DNA from: Bifidobacterium aesculapii
Lineage (GTDB): Bacteria; Actinomycetota; Actinomycetes; Actinomycetales; Bifidobacteriaceae
NCBI RefSeq assembly: GCF_001417815.1
Contig: NZ_BCFK01000003.1
Span: 62,001 to 126,000, forward strand
Direction: 5' to 3'
DNA length: 64,000 nt
Under the pieces are notes generated by a model. It saw only the letters and a list, made by a program, of their open reading frames with translations, ran no database searches and was not told the DNA's origin. Position 1 is the stretch's first letter. Every line of letters starts with the position of its first letter. The position numbers and the translations under genes are program-made. Of the stretch, positions 28,593 through 36,512 are shown in pieces.

Positions 28593-29778
28593 CGGCGAGC
28601 CGAGGGGCCTGCGCGCCCTGTCCAATCCGTTGTGGTGCTACCACGGCTTCCGCACGGCGGTGATAGCGCTGAGCTTCTTCGGCGTGATCATGGTGTTCTC
28701 GTCGTCCGCCGCGTCGTCGGCGTCGGAGGGCAGATCGCCCTTCACCGCGACGATCAGCCAGACCATCGTGTGCGTCGTGGGTCTGGCCGTCGGCATGGCG
28801 TTGAGCGCGGTCCCGGTGGACGTGTACCGCAGGAAGGGCTTCTTCATGGTGATCGCGGCGATCGTCGGCCAGGCGCTCACCTTCACGCCGCTGGGCGTCG
28901 GCCAATACGGCAACCAGGGATGGATCCAGATTCCCGGAACGTCGCAGACGTTCCAGCCGGCCGAGCTGACCAAGTTCGCGTTGTGCATGTGGATGCCTTC
29001 CGCCCTCGTCGTCGCACGGCGCAGGCTCCGCGACGCGAAGGGCTTCAAGGCGACCGTCAAGTCGATATGGGCGGCGTACAAGGCGGTCTTCATCGTATAC
29101 GGGCTGTGCCTGGCGCTCGTGATAGGCGGCAAGGATCTCGGCACCGCCATGATCGTCATGCTCATCGGCTTCGTGGGTCTGCTCGTCTCCGGTTTCCCCC
29201 TCGGCGCGCTGGGCGTCATCTCCGGCGCCGGCGTCGCCTGCGTGGTCGCGCTGGTGGCGTCGAGCCCCAACAGGCGCGAGCGCGTGCTCGCGGCCTACAT
29301 GCAATGCTCGGCGGCGGACGCGCAGGACATCTGCTACCAGTCGACCCACGCGCGCTACGCCATCGCCTCCGGCGGGTTCCTCGGCGTCGGACTGGGCAAT
29401 TCGCGCGAGAAATGGAATTATCTGCCCGCCGCCCACAACGACTTCATCTTCGCGATCATCGGCGAGGAGCTCGGTTTCGTCGGCTGCGCGATGGTGATCC
29501 TCATCTTCGTCATCCTCGGATGGTGCCTCCTGTGCAGCGCGATACAGGCCAAGGACCGCTACAACGCCATCGCGCTCATGTGCGTCGCCACGTGGTTCGT
29601 CGGGCAGGCGCTCGTCAACATCGGCGTCGTCGTGGGATTGTTCCCCGTGTTCGGCGTGCCCATGCCGTTCATCTCATCGGGCGGCTCGTCGCTGCTCATG
29701 TGTCTGATGGCCGCCGGATTCGCGATGCGGTTGATGCGTCAGCAGCCCGAGGTGAAGGCGGACTCGTCACGACTGTAG
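28579..29778 (+). CDS. ftsW: Septal peptidoglycan polymerase FtsW (SEDS family)
   Basis: The 399-residue protein has about ten membrane helices. SEDS motifs present are [15 protein letters not shown], a KDLGTAM segment after helix 5, the large extracytoplasmic loop with [17 protein letters not shown] (catalytic Asp region), and the C-terminal [12 protein letters not shown]. FtsW polymerises lipid II at the septum together with FtsI. The start overlaps the end of murD. The C-terminus is short and there is no extra kinase or FHA domain. Confidence 0.95.
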   Translation: MARTDGEPRGLRALSNPLWCYHGFRTAVIALSFFGVIMVFSSSAASSASEGRSPFTATISQTIVCVVGLAVGMALSAVPVDVYRRKGFFMVIAAIVGQALTFTPLGVGQYGNQGWIQIPGTSQTFQPAELTKFALCMWMPSALVVARRRLRDAKGFKATVKSIWAAYKAVFIVYGLCLALVIGGKDLGTAMIVMLIGFVGLLVSGFPLGALGVISGAGVACVVALVASSPNRRERVLAAYMQCSAADAQDICYQSTHARYAIASGGFLGVGLGNSREKWNYLPAAHNDFIFAIIGEELGFVGCAMVILIFVILGWCLLCSAIQAKDRYNAIALMCVATWFVGQALVNIGVVVGLFPVFGVPMPFISSGGSSLLMCLMAAGFAMRLMRQQPEVKADSSRL

Positions 29779-29853
29779 CGTCGTGGCGTCATAGCGCACC
29801 GGGCGCATGTCGGTGACGCGCCCGGACCACGCGCGTGACTATGCTCGGTACCC

Positions 29854-31074
29854 ATGAAGCATATCGTCCTCGCCGGCGGCGGCACCGCCGGACATGTCAA
29901 TCCGCTGCTTTCCGTCGCCGACGCGATCAAGAAGCTGGAGCCGGATGCGCGGGTGAGCGTCATCGGCACCGCCGTCGGACTGGAGAAGGACCTCGTTCCC
30001 GCAGCCGGTTTCGAACTCGACGCCATCGACAAGGTGCCGTTCCCGCGCAGGCCGAACCTCTACATGCTGCGGTTCCCGGGCAAATGGCGTGCGGAGACGC
30101 GCAAGGTCCACGGCATCCTCGAAGCGCGCGAGGCCGACGTGGTCGCCGGCTTCGGTGGGTACGCCTCCGCCCCCGTGTACGCCGAAGCCCACCGCATGGG
30201 CCTGCCGATCGTCATCCACGAGCAGAACGCGCGCGCCGGCATGGCGAACAGGCTCGGCGCTCGCTGGGCGGACTACATCGGCACCGTATACGAGGGCACC
30301 GGACTCAAGGCGCACGGCGACGGGCGCATCGAACGGGTCGGTCTGCCCCTGCGGCCCGCCATCGCCGCGCTCGTCGGCGCGCTCGAAACCGACCGCGCCG
30401 CCGCACGCCGCAAGGCCGCGGCCGAACTCGGCGTCGACCCGGACCGCCCGCTCGTGCTCGTCACCGGCGGTTCACTCGGCGCCGCCAACGTGAACCGCGC
30501 CGTGGCGGCCGTCTCCGGAGACATCCTCGCCCACGCGCAGGTCGTGCACCTGACCGGCAAGGGCAAGGCGGACGAAGTGCGCGAGCTCGTGGGCGTGAAC
30601 GCGGGAGCGGAGCATCTCGCCGGTCTCGGCGGGGGAGCCGCGTCCAACGGGGAATCCAACGGAGAAGACGGCGTGGACGGCCTCCACGGCGACTACCACG
30701 TCGCCGAATACCTGGAGCGCATCGACCTCGCGTTCGCATGCGCCGACCTCGTGATCTGCCGTTCCGGCGCCGGCACCGTCGCCGAACTCACGGCGCTGGG
30801 ACTGCCCGCCGTCTACGTGCCGCTGCCCATCGGCAACGGCGAACAGCGGTTCAACGCGCAACCCGTGGTGGAGGCCGCAGGCGGCGTCATGGTGGCCGAC
30901 GCGGAACTCACTCCCGCGTGGGTGCGCGAACACGTGCCCGCGCTGCTCGCCGACACCGACGCGTTGCACGGCATGGGCGCCAAGGCCTGGCGATACGGCA
31001 TCCGTGACGCCGCGGACACCATGGCGCGGCGCATACTCGACCTGGCGGACGGCCGCACCCCGGTCGAATCGTGA
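29854..31074 (+). CDS. murG: UDP-GlcNAc--lipid I N-acetylglucosaminyltransferase MurG
   Basis: The 406-residue GT-B enzyme begins [20 protein letters not shown], the membrane/lipid I binding loop, and has [36 protein letters not shown] and the donor-site [18 protein letters not shown] with QRFNAQPV. It converts lipid I to lipid II. About 25 residues of Gly/Asn/Glu-rich low complexity ([18 protein letters not shown]) are inserted in the C-terminal domain between two strands, which adds length over the usual ~360. No clear ribosome site precedes ATG 29854. Confidence 0.96.
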   Translation: MKHIVLAGGGTAGHVNPLLSVADAIKKLEPDARVSVIGTAVGLEKDLVPAAGFELDAIDKVPFPRRPNLYMLRFPGKWRAETRKVHGILEAREADVVAGFGGYASAPVYAEAHRMGLPIVIHEQNARAGMANRLGARWADYIGTVYEGTGLKAHGDGRIERVGLPLRPAIAALVGALETDRAAARRKAAAELGVDPDRPLVLVTGGSLGAANVNRAVAAVSGDILAHAQVVHLTGKGKADEVRELVGVNAGAEHLAGLGGGAASNGESNGEDGVDGLHGDYHVAEYLERIDLAFACADLVICRSGAGTVAELTALGLPAVYVPLPIGNGEQRFNAQPVVEAAGGVMVADAELTPAWVREHVPALLADTDALHGMGAKAWRYGIRDAADTMARRILDLADGRTPVES

Positions 31075-31153
31075 CGACGGCCATGCCGGCAGCCATAATG
31101 AATGAGGCCCGATTCCGCAACGGCCCGACAATCCCTGACAAGGAGCACGTTTC

Positions 31154-32692
31154 GTGAGCGCAGACACCACATCATCCATCATCCTCGACCCCGCACGCGC
31201 GGCCTTCCAACCGGAAGAGACCACGGACGTGCTCGGGGCCACGCACTTCATCGGCATCGGCGGCGCCGGCATGTCCGTCCTCGCCGAAATGCTGCACGAG
31301 CGCGGCGTCGCCGTGACCGGCTCCGACAGGGAACGCAGCGCCAAGACCGACCGTCTCGTCGAGCTCGGCATCCCCGTGGCGTTCGGGCAGCGCGCCGAAA
31401 ACGTCGCCGACGCGGACACCATCGTCTACTCGAGCGCCATCAAGCCCGACAATCCCGAGATCGTCGCCGCCCACGGCTCCGACAAACGCGTCGTGCACCG
31501 CAGCGACATCCTCGCCCTTCTCATGCACGGCAGGCGCGCGGTCACCGTGGCCGGAGCGCATGGCAAGACCACCACCAGCTCGATGCTCGCCCACGTGCTC
31601 GGCCGGTGCGGGCAGGACCCCAGCTACGCCATCGGCGGAAGCATCCAGGGCCCCGACGGCACCACCATCGACGGCGGCCACGTCGGTGCAGGCGCGGCGC
31701 TCGTCGCCGAAGCCGACGAATCGGACGGCAGCTTCGAGAAGTACCATCCCGAAATCGCGGTCATCACCAACTGCGAAGCCGACCATCTCGACCATTACGG
31801 CGACGAGACGCACTACCGCGCCGCATTCGTCGAACACGCGGGCCACGCCACCGGCCACGTCGTCATCTGCGCCGACGACACCGACGCGCTCGCCGTGCTG
31901 CGCGCGCTCGACCCCGCCGTCGCCGCGCACGCCATCGCATACGGCACCGCCGACCCCGCCACGTTCGGCGATGACGGCCTCAACGGCGCCGCATACGTCC
32001 ACATCGAATCCGAACGCGAAGCCGCAGAGACCGGCGCCGAACACTTCACCCTGCACCTGCCGGCCGAAGCGACCGGCGGCGAGGCGCTCGACCTGCCGGT
32101 CACGCTCGCCGTGCCCGGACTGCACAACGCGCGCAACGCGGCCGCCGCGCTCACCGCCGCCGTACTGCTCGGCGTTGCCCCGTCCGACGCGGCCGAGGCG
32201 ATCGCCTCGTTCCGCGGCGCCTCCCGCCGCTTCCAGATCCGCGGCGTCGTCAAGCAGGTCACCGTCGTCGACGACTACGCGCACCATCCCACCGAGATTG
32301 CCGCGCTGCTCGACGCGGCCCGCCGGCGCTACCCGCACAGCGTAATCCGCGTGCTCTTCCAACCGCACCTGTTCAGCCGCACGAAGTTCTTCGCGCACGA
32401 ATTCGCCGAAGCGCTCGCCAAGGCCGACGACGTCATCGTCACCGGCGTGTTCCCTGCGCGCGAGAAGCAGGAGGATTTCCCGGGCGTCGGGCCTCTCACC
32501 ATCGTGCGCGAATCGCAGGGCATGAGCGGCGTCGAATTCCGTGCCGTCGACGACATGAACCTCGCGGCGCGCATGATGGCCATGCGCGCGCATCACGGCG
32601 ACGTCGTGTTCACCGTCGGCGCCGGCGACATCACCGACATGGACGAGGTGATCCTGCACGCGCTCGAAGCCCACCGCGAAAGCTGTGATTGA
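31154..32692 (+). CDS. murC: UDP-MurNAc--L-alanine ligase MurC
   Basis: GTG 31154 follows AAGGAG. The 512-residue ligase has HFIGIGGAGMSVLAEML, the ATP loop TVAGAHGKTTTSSML, AEADESDGSFEKYHPEIAVITN, DHLDHYGDE and the C-terminal DDYAHHPTEIAALLDAAR, RVLFQPHLFSR. It links L-Ala to UDP-MurNAc, the first stem-peptide step. The N-terminal ~25 residues precede the usual start of the family. The stop overlaps the ftsQ ATG (TGATG). Confidence 0.96.
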   Translation: MSADTTSSIILDPARAAFQPEETTDVLGATHFIGIGGAGMSVLAEMLHERGVAVTGSDRERSAKTDRLVELGIPVAFGQRAENVADADTIVYSSAIKPDNPEIVAAHGSDKRVVHRSDILALLMHGRRAVTVAGAHGKTTTSSMLAHVLGRCGQDPSYAIGGSIQGPDGTTIDGGHVGAGAALVAEADESDGSFEKYHPEIAVITNCEADHLDHYGDETHYRAAFVEHAGHATGHVVICADDTDALAVLRALDPAVAAHAIAYGTADPATFGDDGLNGAAYVHIESEREAAETGAEHFTLHLPAEATGGEALDLPVTLAVPGLHNARNAAAALTAAVLLGVAPSDAAEAIASFRGASRRFQIRGVVKQVTVVDDYAHHPTEIAALLDAARRRYPHSVIRVLFQPHLFSRTKFFAHEFAEALAKADDVIVTGVFPAREKQEDFPGVGPLTIVRESQGMSGVEFRAVDDMNLAARMMAMRAHHGDVVFTVGAGDITDMDEVILHALEAHRESCD

Positions 32693-33747
32693 TGGGCGGA
32701 CGGGTCGTCAGGTCCGACGGGTCGGGCAGGAGCGGGCGCATCGGACGGGTCGGCGGCCACACCGACGCCCGCGGTGACACGCGCGGTGACGTCCAGGCCG
32801 GCACACGAGACCGTGAGGCGACGGCGCGCAAGCCGCGGCGCGCAGTCGGGGGAGCGGACCCGCATGAGGCCGTCTCCCGTTCCGAACCCGGGCAGTTCGT
32901 CGACGCGCGTCGTCTCGCCAGCGAGGACATCCTCGCCCGCACGCTGCAGGAGAACTCCGGCACGCTGGGTCTCGCCACCCGACCGAAGGTAGTGGATTTC
33001 GCCGAACGCGCCAAGGAACGCAAACGCGTGGGCGTGCGCATCGTCGCATTGCGCGTGGCCGCCGTGGTGGCCGTGGTCGCGGTGCTGGCGGGGCTTGGAT
33101 GGCTGCTGTTCCTCTCGCCCGTGCTGAGGCTCGAATCCGGGCAGGTGGGCGTGTCCGGCGCCAACGAGTGGGTGAGTGAACGACAGGTCCGGCAGATCGT
33201 GGACGAGCAGACCGGCAGATCGCTGCTGCTGGTGGACACGCGGGGCCTGACCGACCAGCTGACCGGCATCGCCGGCGTGAGCCAGGCCGAAGTGACCAAA
33301 CGGTTCCCGCACGGGCTGTCCGTGAGCATCACGGCGCAGCGGCCCGCGGCCATGCTCAAGGAGAGGGGCTCCGACGCGCTGACCGCCGTCGACGAGAAGG
33401 CGAGAGTGCTCAACTCGGTGGATTCGGACGCCTCCGTCTCCGGCGTGCCGGTAATCGAGGTGAGCGACCTCAACGCGGGGCTGAACAGCAGGGCCGTCAA
33501 GGAGACGCTCACGATATTGGACTCGCTGCCCGAATCGCTGCGCGCACGGATCACGAAGGTGAGCGCGAAGACGCAGGACTCCGTCACCACCGAACTGGAC
33601 GGCGGCAAACAGGTGATCGTCTGGGGTGACTCCTCGGAGCTGAAGCTCAAGAAGGCCGTGGTCGACAAGATCCTGTCCGATCCGAACGTCATCGGGGACA
33701 AGACCCAGGTCGATGTGTCCGCGCCGTTGCGGCCGGTGCTGCGGTGA
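32692..33747 (+). CDS. ftsQ: Cell-division protein FtsQ
   Basis: The ATG overlaps the murC stop. The 351-residue bitopic protein has a long Arg/Gly/Asp-rich cytoplasmic region (about 1-115), one membrane helix (about 119-140, VAAVVAVVAVLAGLGWLLFL), then a POTRA domain (LESGQVGVSGANEWVSERQV onward) and the FtsQ/DivIB domain (AEVTKRFPHGLSVSI, LDGGKQVIVWGDSSELKLKK). It bridges FtsL/FtsB to the divisome. In most actinobacteria ftsZ comes next; here a ~200-bp gap and the tmRNA gene follow, so the dcw cluster ends at ftsQ. Confidence 0.92.
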   Translation: MGGRVVRSDGSGRSGRIGRVGGHTDARGDTRGDVQAGTRDREATARKPRRAVGGADPHEAVSRSEPGQFVDARRLASEDILARTLQENSGTLGLATRPKVVDFAERAKERKRVGVRIVALRVAAVVAVVAVLAGLGWLLFLSPVLRLESGQVGVSGANEWVSERQVRQIVDEQTGRSLLLVDTRGLTDQLTGIAGVSQAEVTKRFPHGLSVSITAQRPAAMLKERGSDALTAVDEKARVLNSVDSDASVSGVPVIEVSDLNAGLNSRAVKETLTILDSLPESLRARITKVSAKTQDSVTTELDGGKQVIVWGDSSELKLKKAVVDKILSDPNVIGDKTQVDVSAPLRPVLR

Positions 33748-33908
33748 CACGGGATACGCGGCATGTGGCGTGGCGACGTGCGGCGGGCGCGCGGGTGCGC
33801 AGGTGTGCAGGTTTCGCTGTGAATGAACGCGCGGATTCACGGTTGCGATTCCTGCTTTGGGGTTGTACTCTGAAAAGTCCGGTCAAGGTGAGCGCCATGG
33901 CATTGACA

Positions 33909-33938
33909 TTGTGACGCCGAGGTCGGAGGCTTGATAAT
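33909..33938 (+). promoter_or_regulatory. Promoter of the tmRNA gene
   Basis: TTGTGA at 33909-33914 and GATAAT at 33933-33938 are separated by 18 bases, and the RNA begins nine bases later. The match to a housekeeping sigma-70 promoter is good. Confidence 0.7.
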
Positions 33939-33946
33939 TCAAGAAT

Positions 33947-34343
33947 GGGGTCGATCGGTTTCGACGGTGACCTGTTCGTCGCAGGGAAGCGTGCCGAGAA
34001 CGCCGGGTCCGCTCGTGGATGCCCCCGGCAAAAGAATAAGTGCTAAATCTAACCGCACTGAGTTCGCTCTCGCTGCCTGAGCTTCGCGCCAGGATTAACC
34101 AGTGAGCAGCCGCTCCGTTCACTCTCCTTCGTCCTTGGGGAGAAGTTGAGCGTCGTTTAAAGGACTTGCTGATGTGATTGAGTCTCAGGGTCGCATCGGG
34201 ACTTGTACTGCGAATATGCCCGCCAACGGTTGTCCGCGACATAGTTGGGAGCAGAAAAACCGCCGCATGGCCAGCGGACTACGCACGTAGAAGACTGAGG
34301 GTACGGTCACCGGACCGGGGTTCAATTCCCCGCGACTCCACCA
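33947..34343 (+). ncRNA. ssrA: Transfer-messenger RNA (SsrA)
   Basis: The 5' end GGGGTCG pairs with CGACTCC just before the encoded CCA (34341-34343), with the usual G3.U70 pair that specifies alanine. The tag frame starts at GCT 34042 and ends at TGA 34078-34080 and reads AKSNRTEFALAA, the tag I associate with bifidobacteria. The T-arm GGTTCAATTCC lies near the 3' end. tmRNA with SmpB frees ribosomes stalled on broken mRNA and marks the unfinished protein for proteolysis. Its 3' end borders a region of mobile-looking genes. Confidence 0.97.
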
Positions 34344-34357
34344 ATCCGCGCACGCGG

Positions 34358-34403
34358 GAAACAGCCGTTTCGCCTTACGGGAGTAGGGCGGAGCGGCTGT
34401 TTC
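34358..34403 (+). terminator. Terminator of the tmRNA gene
   Basis: GAAACAGCCG (34358-34367) pairs with 34394-34403, with inner CGCC/GGCG pairing. The 3' arm ends in TTTC and continues GTTTATG, a weak U-rich tail. Confidence 0.7.
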
Positions 34404-34446
34404 GTTTATGTCGTTTTATATGGTTTTATGCCCGGCAGGAGAGCCG

Positions 34447-34857
34447 CTACGCCGCCTGGAGGTCGTGGTAGCGGTGTTCGAGGCCTTCGCGCAGGACTTC
34501 GCTGTAGTTGATGCCATGCTGTTCGCCGAACGTGTCGAGCCATGCGGGGATGGTGACGTTCTTGCGGACGCTGCGTTTGCCGTATTTGGCGGCGTATGCG
34601 TCCATGTCGAGGCTGATGAGAGTGACGATGCCGTCGGGCTCGTCGGGCTTGACGTCGGCGATGTTGGTGGCATGCGGGGCGTGGCGGCCTTCCTCAAGTT
34701 CGCCGAGCACCCAGCCGCTGGCGGCGTCCACGGCCATGTCCAGCGCCTCGGGCAGGTCGCGGCCTTCGGTGACGAGGCCGGGCATGTCCGGGCAGAGCAC
34801 GGTGTAGCCGCCGGGGACTCCGGACGGGTAGAGGACGACCGGGTAGACGAGTTTCAT
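34447..34857 (-). CDS. hicB: HicB-family antitoxin
   Basis: ATG 34857 follows GAAGGA. The 136-residue protein starts MKLVYPVVLYPSGVPGGYTV, the degraded RNase-H-like HicB fold with CPDMPGLVTEGRDLPEALDMA, and ends with a ribbon-helix-helix DNA-binding part (about 95-130, KRSVRKNVTIPAWLDTFGEQ). It should neutralise the HicA mRNA interferase and repress the operon. The start overlaps the hicA stop (ATGA). The antitoxin is intact although the toxin frame is broken. The frame continues upstream to 35217 but that part is the wrong frame of hicA. Confidence 0.9.
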   Translation of the reverse strand: MKLVYPVVLYPSGVPGGYTVLCPDMPGLVTEGRDLPEALDMAVDAASGWVLGELEEGRHAPHATNIADVKPDEPDGIVTLISLDMDAYAAKYGKRSVRKNVTIPAWLDTFGEQHGINYSEVLREGLEHRYHDLQAA

Positions 34858-35061
34858 TTGATCCTTCTTTCGTTGATGCCGGCTTGCTTCCATATTGATT
34901 TGACGGTGAACGGCGCAAGGTCTCCGTTGTGCTTTGGGACGGTGACTCTTCCGGGCTTGTCGGGGTGTGTGTACTGGCAGTGGCTTCCACTCTGCGAGTA
35001 GAGCCGCCACCCGTCCCTGCGGAGTATCTTCTCGATTTTCCTTGAACCTCACACCACGCAT
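34854..35061 (-). pseudogene. hicA: HicA-family toxin gene with a 1-bp frameshift
   Basis: In one frame the DNA encodes a clear HicA: EKILRRDGWRLYSQSGSHCQ, with the catalytic His in GSH, then HPDKPGRVTVPKHNGDL and TVKSIWKQAGI, ending AAATGA over the hicB start. That frame has no start codon: it runs back into TGA. The proper N-terminus, (M)RGVRFKE, is in the next frame. Removing one A from the AAAA run (TTTT at 35036-35039 on the + strand) joins them as RFKEIEKILRRDGW. The gene is thus frameshifted within the first ~10 codons. Slippage on the A-run could restore some protein, and a sequencing error is the other explanation. Confidence 0.8.
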
Positions 35062-35079
35062 TATACGCACTGTGCGCAT
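35061..35079 (-). promoter_or_regulatory. Promoter and putative operator of hicAB
   Basis: On the minus strand TATAAT (complement of about 35060-35065) lies just before the hicA start codons. It overlaps an odd palindrome CGCAC-A-GTGCG (35066-35076). The spacing suggests a leaderless transcript starting near the GTG of VRFKE. Control by HicB is inferred. Confidence 0.5.
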
Positions 35080-35080
35080 T

Positions 35081-35225
35081 TCATGCAGGTCGGCGAGCGC
35101 GCTCGTATCCGGCGAGGCGGGTGTGCGCCTGCCGGACGTCCCAGATGAGATAGACGGGGGCGGTGCCGCGTACGTCCCGGTCGACTGGACGATGCCGCGT
35201 TGCCCCCATTTTGTCAAGCCGGCTG
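35081..35225 (-). pseudogene. Fragment of a small helix-turn-helix gene (copy 1)
   Basis: The minus strand encodes KWGQRGI in one frame, then PVDRDVRGTAPVYLIWDV and RQAHTRLAGYERARRPA in another, so the frame is shifted. The same protein segment appears in copy 2 at 35882-36243. DNA identity between the two is obvious across AGGCGGGTGTGCGCCTGCC. Only the second half of the gene is present; the upstream part gives way to the end of higA. It looks like the C-terminal end of a MerR/excisionase-like winged-helix protein (TIAKWGQRG...VFLIWDV). Confidence 0.6.
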
Positions 35226-35232
35226 CCGTATC

Positions 35233-35535
35233 TCAGGCTTCGACGAGCGGGTGGATGTCCCCGAGGGCGCTGGGGTCGAAGGTCAGGAGGTCGTAGTCGG
35301 TCTGGAGGTTCGCCCAGAAGTCGGGCGTGGTGCCGAGCGCTTTGCCCAGACGCCATGCCATGGGGGTGCTGATGCGGCGTTTGCCGTTGACGATCTCGCC
35401 GATGGCGGTCTCGCTCACGCCGATGCTTTTGGCGAGCCGGTAGCGGCTGATGCCGAGCGGCTGGAGGAACTCCTCGTCGAGGATCTCGCCCGGGGTGCTG
35501 TAGTAGTCATTTGTGGTAGTCGTCGAAGTAGACAT
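35233..35535 (-). CDS. higA: HigA-family antitoxin
   Basis: The 100-residue protein has a Thr-rich start and then an XRE-type helix-turn-helix of the VapI/HigA group: PGEILDEEFLQPLGISRYRL, AKSIGVSETAIGEIVNGKRR, STPMAWRLGKALGTTPDFW. It binds and inhibits the HigB nuclease and represses the operon. Its start overlaps the end of higB by 29 bp, the usual toxin-first order. The palindrome upstream of higB is the likely operator. Confidence 0.92.
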   Translation of the reverse strand: MSTSTTTTNDYYSTPGEILDEEFLQPLGISRYRLAKSIGVSETAIGEIVNGKRRISTPMAWRLGKALGTTPDFWANLQTDYDLLTFDPSALGDIHPLVEA

Positions 35536-35794
35536 CGGTGGCCTCCTTGTTGTCGTCGTCCCACTCGAACACGAGACGCCATTGCTGGCTGACGCGGATG
35601 CTCCAGCAGCCCTTCGGGTCGCCTTTCAGGGGTTCGAGTCGGTTGCCGGGCGGCACTTTGAGGTCGCGCAGCTCGTGGGCGGCCTTGAGCATCTGGAGCT
35701 TGCGCATGAGGACGCGCTCGAGTCCCGCCGGGTATGTCTTGGGGTAGCGGCCGCCGTAGAGGAAGTCGTTGAGCTCCCCGTCTCTTGTTCTCAC
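35507..35794 (-). CDS. higB: HigB-family (RelE fold) toxin
   Basis: The 95-residue protein begins at GTG 35794 (RTRDGELNDFLYGG) and has the HigB features: LERVLMRKLQMLKAAHELRDL, PPGNRLEPLKGDPKGCWSIRV, QWRLVFEWDDD and DVYFDDYHK. It is a ribosome-dependent mRNA nuclease of the RelE superfamily. No Shine-Dalgarno is seen; TAGTAT lies six bases before the GTG on the minus strand, suggesting a leaderless mRNA. The frame is intact, so the module should work. Confidence 0.9.
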   Translation of the reverse strand: MRTRDGELNDFLYGGRYPKTYPAGLERVLMRKLQMLKAAHELRDLKVPPGNRLEPLKGDPKGCWSIRVSQQWRLVFEWDDDNKEATDVYFDDYHK

Positions 35795-35796
35795 GC

Positions 35797-35827
35797 GACG
35801 ATACTAACACGATGCGTTAGTATCGTC
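35797..35827. promoter_or_regulatory. Perfect palindromic operator of higBA
   Basis: GACGATACTAAC (35797-35808) and GTTAGTATCGTC (35816-35827) form a perfect 12-bp inverted repeat with a seven-base spacer. One arm contains the putative -10 hexamer TAGTAT of the higBA promoter, so a bound HigA dimer would block transcription. Confidence 0.75.
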
Positions 35828-35881
35828 AAGGGGCGGAGGCTTCCTGCGTCAACATGCATCGGCCCACCGCCGTACCGTGCA

Positions 35882-36243
35882 CTACCGCGTTCTATCCGTC
35901 CTATCGGCTTTCTCCCGGTCTGATGTGGCGCGTGTGCTATGTCGGCGTGCGCGCTCGTATCCGGCGAGGCGGGTGTGCGCCTGCCATACGTCCCAAATCA
36001 GGAACACCGGCGCGTTCCCGTCGTGGTCTATGGGGGCGATGACGCCGCGCTGCCCCATTTGGCTATGGTCTTCCTGTCGATGCGAATGCCCCACGGCTCC
36101 AATAGTCTGGACAGTTGCGCGGGCGTACCCTTCACTCCGCTCAACCGCAGGCGGAGCATGTCGAGCTGGTGGACCCTCTTGATGCTGTGGGTGCTGTGGT
36201 TGGTGGTGATGTGCCGGTCGGCGATCTGAGTGAGGGGCCTCAT
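35882..36243 (-). pseudogene. Frameshifted small helix-turn-helix gene (copy 2)
   Basis: From ATG 36243 one frame gives a plausible DNA-binding start: LDMLRLRLSGVKGTPAQLS, RLLEPWGIRIDRKTIAKWG. At GGGG (about 36053-36056) the sense is lost, and the next frame continues QRGVIAPIDHDGNAPVFLI, WDVWQAHTRLAGYERARR. Copy 1 has five G at the same spot, so one G has been lost here. The joined protein would be about 100 residues with a winged helix-turn-helix like that of phage excisionases or small actinophage regulators. The following 36244-36512 has no gene I can support; a near-perfect palindrome GAAACCACTGGTTTC lies at 36419-36433. Confidence 0.6.
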
Positions 36244-36512
36244 GCGTTATGGAGGGTTATGGAGGAACGTGAGGTCTGTTTGGAGCGTTTGTTCGAGTGC
36301 GCGCATGGTTTTCCCGCCAGCGGTATGATGATGGGTGAAGGTGCACAAAGCCTTCGGTCTCCTCTTTCTAAGGGGCTGATCCTTTCGACGATGCAGGATC
36401 GACCTCCGCCGTTGGTACGAAACCACTGGTTTCCCGAAATGTTCCCGGAATGTGGGCAAGAGCAACTTCGCTGACGGTATGACGGCCGGGAAACCACGGC
36501 GGCACCTGCCGG

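Noticed and set aside
34304-34343. A separate tRNA gene, suggested by GGTTCAATTCC and CCA
   Set aside because: These are the T-arm and acceptor end of tmRNA. The matching 5' half is at 33947 and no anticodon arm is present.
34447-35217. A 256-residue HicB with a long N-terminal extension
   Set aside because: The upstream 120 codons are the wrong frame of hicA and of the helix-turn-helix fragment. The start at 34857 has a good ribosome site and overlaps the hicA stop.
36115-36474. 119-codon plus-strand frame between copy 2 of the helix-turn-helix gene and the unknown gene
   Set aside because: No ribosome site, it overlaps the antisense of the broken gene and has no recognisable domain. It remains possible but is unsupported.
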